NCBI GenBank assembly: GCA_964508655.1
Contig: CAZDUO010000097.1
Span: 1 to 13,579, forward strand
Origin: VBAS01 sp964508655
Lineage (GTDB): Bacteria; Bacteroidota; Bacteroidia; Chitinophagales; Chitinophagaceae
DNA: 13,579 bases
Direction of reading: 5' to 3'
The notes beneath the pieces are model-generated. The model was not told the origin of the DNA, did no database searches, and was given only the letters and a program-made list of their open reading frames with translations. Below, piece after piece: positions 11,984 through 13,579 of the stretch (the stretch's first letter is position 1; every line of letters begins with the position of its first letter). The translations under genes and the position numbers were made by a program.

Positions 11984-12934
11984 TTAATTTATAAACAGGT
12001 CAGCAATGACAAAGATGGCAAACACAACAGAAGCGATGCCATTGGCGGTCATGAATGCAAGGTTCACTTTTCGCAGATCGTTTGGTTTTACAAGCGAATG
12101 CTGGTAAATAAGCATGCCGGCAAACACTGCCACTCCCAACCAATACAGCCAGCCGAAACCGCCGAACCAACCGGCAGCTATCACACATGCTGAGCTCAGC
12201 ACATGAAACAGTTCAGAAACCCGTAATGCTTTTGCCTTGCCCAGCCATGCAGGCATGGAATAAAGCTTGTGCTCTTTGTCAAACTCCTCATCCTGCAGGG
12301 CATAAATGATGTCGAACCCGCTGACCCAGAAAATAACGGCCAATGAAAACAAAACAGGAAGCCAGTGAAAAACTCCTGTAACGGCCAGGTAAGCCCCGAT
12401 AGGCGCCAGCGACAAACCTAAACCCAGTACGAGGTGACAAAGAGGGGTAAAGCGTTTTGTATAACTATAACCCAGTACAACCAACAGAGCTATGGGCGAA
12501 AGATAAAAACAGAGCCTGTTGATAAAAAAAGTACAAGCAATAAACAGCAGGCAATTGATAATGGTAAAAAGCAAAACACTGTTGGCTTTTAAAATCCCGG
12601 CCGGAATTTCCCTGATGGCTGTTCTCGGGTTCATTGCATCAAAATTCCGGTCGAGATAGCGGTTGAAAGCCATGGCTGCACTGCGGGCAAAGATCATGCA
12701 GAGAATGATAAGCAAAAACTTATTTATGGGTTGACTTGTTAATTGGCTAATCGGTACATTATTTTTTTCCCAACCAACAGTCTTATTTAAATTCCACTGT
12801 CCGACATCAACAACCTTATAAACTAATTCTCCTGTAGCCCTTAATCCCAGAAAAAATCCAATCAGTGCAAAGGGCATAGCAAAGATGGTGTGAGAGAATT
12901 TGATTAGCGAGAGATAACTTTTTACTTTACTCAT
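11984..12934 (-). CDS. UbiA-family polyprenyltransferase, probably menaquinone-pathway, with an extra loop
   Basis: Integral membrane enzyme that joins a polyprenyl chain to an aromatic acceptor. Both Asp-rich motifs are intact: NRYLDRNFDAMNPRTAIR (91-108; Asp95, Asp99) and DIIYALQDEEFDKEH (208-222; Asp208, Asp215, Asp219), as is GYSYTKRFTPLCH (155-167). About eight hydrophobic helices are visible. It resembles the 4-hydroxybenzoate-type 'UbiA-like' proteins of menaquinone-producing Bacteroidota, including the MqnP-like group of the futalosine route; acceptor not provable here. At 316 residues it is longer than the usual 285-290. The excess lies in residues about 36-72, between helix 1 and helix 2: a polar stretch with LNKTVGWEKNNVPISQLTSQ (49-68), partly coded by a microrepeat. 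ATG start, with a TTCAAT heptamer array just upstream. Confidence 0.9.
   Translation of the reverse strand: MSKVKSYLSLIKFSHTIFAMPFALIGFFLGLRATGELVYKVVDVGQWNLNKTVGWEKNNVPISQLTSQPINKFLLIILCMIFARSAAMAFNRYLDRNFDAMNPRTAIREIPAGILKANSVLLFTIINCLLFIACTFFINRLCFYLSPIALLVVLGYSYTKRFTPLCHLVLGLGLSLAPIGAYLAVTGVFHWLPVLFSLAVIFWVSGFDIIYALQDEEFDKEHKLYSMPAWLGKAKALRVSELFHVLSSACVIAAGWFGGFGWLYWLGVAVFAGMLIYQHSLVKPNDLRKVNLAFMTANGIASVVFAIFVIADLFIN
12732..12755. repeat. Octamer microrepeat inside the ubiA-family gene
   Basis: Three degenerate 8-base units on the plus strand: TGACTTGT, TAATTGGC, TAATCGGT. They encode part of the extra loop, approximately residues 60-68 (VPISQLTSQ). The composition resembles short AT-rich spacer repeats more than the surrounding membrane-helix coding sequence. 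Confidence 0.5.
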
Positions 12935-12939
12935 AAATT

Positions 12940-12960
12940 TTCAATGTTCAATACTCAATT
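12940..12960. repeat. Heptamer array upstream of the ubiA-family gene
   Basis: Three 7-base units on the plus strand, TTCAATG, TTCAATA and CTCAATT, begin 6 bases upstream of the ATG at 12934. The rest of the 87-base gap (12935-13021) shows no perfect TAnnTTTG box and no terminator hairpin. Confidence 0.6.
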
Positions 12961-13021
12961 TCCAACTTTAAAATTATACCCGTGCTATTCAACTATCACA
13001 TCAAATACAGGAAACCACAAC

Positions 13022-13567
13022 CTAAGTTTCCCCTTTGGGGGGCAGGGTGCTTCTCACCAGCTCCCACAGCACGACGCCTGCTGCTGTAGCAATGTTCAAT
13101 GAATGTTTCATACCCAACTGCGGAATTTCCACGCAGCCATCGCAAAGATGAATAGTGCTCTGCTCCACTCCCGTCACTTCGTTTCCAAACAGCACCGCAA
13201 TTTTTTCATTCTTTTTATGACGAAACTCATGCAGCAAAGTGCTTCCCTCCGTCTGTTCCACCGCATAAATTTTAAATCCATTTACTTTCAAATCGGCAAT
13301 GGCTGCTGCGGCAGTTTTGAAGTATTTCCATTCAACGGTTTCTTCGGCTCCCAAAGCAGTCTTTTTAATTTCCTTGTGCGGCGGCCGGGCCGAATAACCG
13401 ATGATATAAATAGACTGAATAAGAAACGCATCGGCCGTGCGGAACACACTGCCCACATTGTAGGCGCTGCGGATATTTTCCAGCAAAACTATGATGGGTA
13501 ATTTTTCTGCCTTCTTAAACTCTTCAACCGATTTGCGGCCCAGTTCGGGCATGCCCAGTTTTCGCAT
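13022..13567 (-). CDS. SpoU/TrmH-family RNA 2'-O-methyltransferase
   Basis: Cytoplasmic SPOUT-class enzyme of 181 residues that transfers a methyl group from S-adenosylmethionine to a ribose 2'-OH of tRNA or rRNA. Three family motifs are present: LENIRSAYNVGSVFRTADAF (29-48, with Asn31 and catalytic-type Arg43), AVLFGNEVTGV (124-134, Glu130) and VEIPQLGMKHSLNIATAAGV (146-165, with the knot-forming SLN). There is no N-terminal substrate-binding extension as in RlmB, so it is the short TrmH/TrmL-like form; the target nucleotide cannot be assigned. ATG 13567 is chosen because MRKLGMPELGRKSVEEFKKA looks like the conserved family start; ATG 13552 is a lesser alternative. A perfect -7 box ends four bases before 13567, so the message is predicted to be leaderless. 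The gene is complete; the window ends just upstream of it. Confidence 0.94.
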   Translation of the reverse strand: MRKLGMPELGRKSVEEFKKAEKLPIIVLLENIRSAYNVGSVFRTADAFLIQSIYIIGYSARPPHKEIKKTALGAEETVEWKYFKTAAAAIADLKVNGFKIYAVEQTEGSTLLHEFRHKKNEKIAVLFGNEVTGVEQSTIHLCDGCVEIPQLGMKHSLNIATAAGVVLWELVRSTLPPKGET

Positions 13568-13571
13568 GGCG

Positions 13572-13579
13572 CAAAGTTA
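13572..13579 (-). promoter_or_regulatory. -7 promoter box of the SpoU methyltransferase gene at the window edge
   Basis: TAACTTTG on the minus strand (13579-13572) matches TAnnTTTG and forms the last 8 bases of the window. Only four bases (CGCC) separate it from the ATG at 13567, which puts the start of transcription at or within a base or two of the start codon. The -33 element lies outside the window. Confidence 0.6.

Noticed and set aside
12000..12188. A Cys-rich 62-residue minus-strand ORF within the UbiA-family gene
   Set aside because: Its cysteines arise from reading membrane-helix codons in another frame; there is no independent start context.

Overview
The window looks like one end of a draft contig from a Bacteroidota genome, most plausibly a Chitinophagaceae-type bacterium. 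The grounds are a C-terminal gliding/T9SS type B (CHU_C) sorting domain, a Porin_10-type outer-membrane protein, two HYC_CC_PP family proteins, and several matches to the Bacteroidota -7 promoter box TAnnTTTG. The first 47 bases are not biological. They are an untrimmed Illumina Nextera i5 adapter with its index, so the first gene is cut by the assembly rather than by evolution.

Region 1 (48-5376, all minus strand) is a heavy-metal, probably copper/silver, envelope cluster. In transcription order it encodes: a HYC_CC_PP protein (5376-4993), an HMA-domain protein with a Cys/His-rich repeated tail (4849-4376), a second HMA-domain protein (4352-3807), a TlpA-like thioredoxin (3759-3259), a predicted outer-membrane beta-barrel (3249-2419), a second HYC_CC_PP protein (2400-2002), a DUF3347 lipoprotein (1902-1276) and the N-terminal third of a CusA-type RND efflux pump (1151-48). 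Nearly every product has a signal peptide and a metal-thiol motif (CxxC, CC, HYC, HDHC). This suggests a relay that captures metal in the periplasm, keeps thiols redox-poised and hands metal to the pump. The CusB and CusC partners, if present, would lie beyond the adapter.

Region 2 (5462-8409, minus) holds a large Porin_10-like beta-barrel whose signal peptide is encoded upstream of any ATG, GTG or TTG, and a trimeric-type purine nucleoside phosphorylase. Region 3 (8667-10598, plus) is the only plus-strand gene, a secreted multi-domain T9SS type B substrate. It converges, with 8 bases between stop codons, on region 4 (10607-13567, minus): an unrecognised envelope protein, RuvX/YqgF, a UbiA-family prenyltransferase with an unusual insertion, and a SpoU/TrmH-type RNA methyltransferase.

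Two themes run across the window. First, Bacteroidota -7 boxes sit so close to some start codons that the mRNAs should have almost no leader (5376, 13567). Second, short degenerate AT-rich arrays with a 7- or 8-base period sit upstream of the cusA, ruvX and ubiA starts and inside the ubiA coding region. In front of ruvX the array itself supplies promoter boxes. No tRNA, rRNA, CRISPR array, transposase or phage gene was seen, and no stretch longer than 300 bases lacks a gene.
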